Positions 5,828 through 5,943 of a stretch of DNA of 5,943 nt are shown piece after piece. Below the pieces are notes generated by a model. It ran no database searches. It saw only the letters and a list, made by a program, of their open reading frames with translations, and was not told where the DNA came from. The stretch comes from Fidelibacterota bacterium UBA6817. Lineage in GTDB: Bacteria > Fidelibacterota > Fidelibacteria > Fidelibacterales > Fidelibacteraceae. The position numbers and the translations under genes are program-made. How positions within the stretch are numbered: the stretch's first letter is position 1; each line of letters opens with the position of its first letter. The stretch covers positions 1-5,943 of the forward strand of contig DKER01000034.1 of assembly GCA_002452555.1 (NCBI GenBank), given 5' to 3'.

Positions 5828-5849
5828 CTCGCTTTGCTCGCTGTACAAG
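5828..5849. other. 22-bp interruption of the octamer array with GCTCG motifs
   Basis: The array is broken by 22 bp carrying a direct repeat: GCTCGC (5827-5832) and GCTCGC (5836-5841), separated by TTT, then TGTACAAG leading into the next octamer block. The same GCTCG pentamer occurs at 5686-5690, just before block 1. GCTCG therefore precedes each octamer block and may be a boundary module of the element. Its length is not a multiple of eight, so it resets the phase. Confidence 0.55.
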
Positions 5850-5881
5850 AGTTCAAGAGTTCAAGGGTTCATGAGATCAAG
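5850..5881 (+). repeat. Octanucleotide tandem array, block 2 (4 units)
   Basis: Four 8-bp units resume after the interruption: AGTTCAAG, AGTTCAAG, GGTTCATG and AGATCAAG. They resemble the TTCA-type units at the left end of block 1, not the adjacent TTGA-type units, so block 2 is not simply a continuation of the end of block 1. Confidence 0.85.
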
Positions 5882-5883
5882 AG

Positions 5884-5943
5884 GACTGATTGCCTGCCGC
5901 CTGCCCACTGTCGACTGTCGACTGACCACTGACTACCGGCTAC
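5884..5943 (+). repeat. Heptanucleotide tandem array, cut by the window edge
   Basis: Immediately after the octamers the period becomes 7: GACTGAT (plus one T), GCCTGCC twice, CACTGTC, GACTGTC, GACTGAC, CACTGAC, TACCGGC, then TAC at the edge. The shared core is CTG in most units. The array is more GC-rich than the genes and continues out of the window, so its full length is unknown. A looser segment with the same CTG-C flavour (CCTGACA, ACTGCCA at 5659-5672) lies on the left side of the octamer array. Confidence 0.75.

Larger units (their letters stand above)
5601..5943. other. Gene-free region dominated by composite low-complexity repeats
   Basis: No coding region is supported. 5601-5643 is ordinary AT-rich spacer. 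From about 5644 composition changes abruptly: a degenerate CTG-containing segment (5644-5680), a small inverted repeat CACG/CGTG (5680-5692), an 8-bp tandem array with one interruption (5692-5881), and a 7-bp tandem array (5884 to the window edge). The octamer array has a strong strand bias, with G, A and T on the plus strand and few C. TGA recurs through the octamer arrays, and because 8 is not a multiple of 3 it rotates through all frames, ruling out a long peptide on the plus strand. Confidence 0.85.

Noticed and set aside
5692..5881. Coding sequence for a repetitive peptide
   Set aside because: The 8-bp period shifts frame each unit, and TGA recurs so that all plus frames are closed. There is no start with a ribosome site on either strand.
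5692..5943. CRISPR array
   Set aside because: Units are 7-8 bp and contiguous, without unique spacers, and there are no cas genes in the window.

Overview
The window looks like a piece of a chromosome from an FCB-type bacterium (the Bacteroidota / Ignavibacteria / Marinimicrobia / Cloacimonadota neighbourhood). This is inferred from three things: a secreted protein ending in a FlgD-Ig-like / type IX-type C-terminal module, a TPR lipoprotein behind it, and a FadL/OmpP1-type outer-membrane protein with a long internal insert. No 16S or other phylogenetic marker is present, so the placement is tentative. The protein-coding DNA is moderately AT-rich and the spacers are more so, except for the right end.

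Layout. (1) 1-794, plus strand: the 3' end of a large secreted or cell-surface protein, overlapping by one base (TAATG) with a small TPR-containing lipoprotein gene. (2) 795-1273: a gene-poor, AT-rich spacer with a perfect GC-rich stem-loop at 924-944 and a second stem-loop directly after the metA stop codon. (3) 1274-3495, minus strand: a two-gene methionine operon, metY then metA. MetA activates homoserine and MetY replaces the acyl group with sulfide to give homocysteine. MetA carries Glu111, the residue associated with acetyl-CoA use, which fits its pairing with an O-acetylhomoserine sulfhydrylase. A good sigma70-like promoter lies about 170 bp upstream of metY. (4) 3679-3873, minus strand: a 64-residue PspC-domain membrane protein. 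(5) 4038-5552, plus strand, divergent: a FadL/OmpP1-family outer-membrane protein with a TTG start behind a strong Shine-Dalgarno sequence, followed by a textbook rho-independent terminator.

(6) 5601-5943: no gene. From about 5644 to the window edge lies a composite low-complexity element. Its core is a degenerate array of 8-bp units (17 uninterrupted units, a 22-bp interruption with GCTCG motifs, then four more). It is followed without a gap by a second array with a 7-bp period that runs off the window. Both are non-coding, and the element differs in composition from everything around it. It is the most unusual part of the window. The remaining genes are ordinary housekeeping or envelope genes, and I see no defence system, CRISPR array, transposase or RNA gene.
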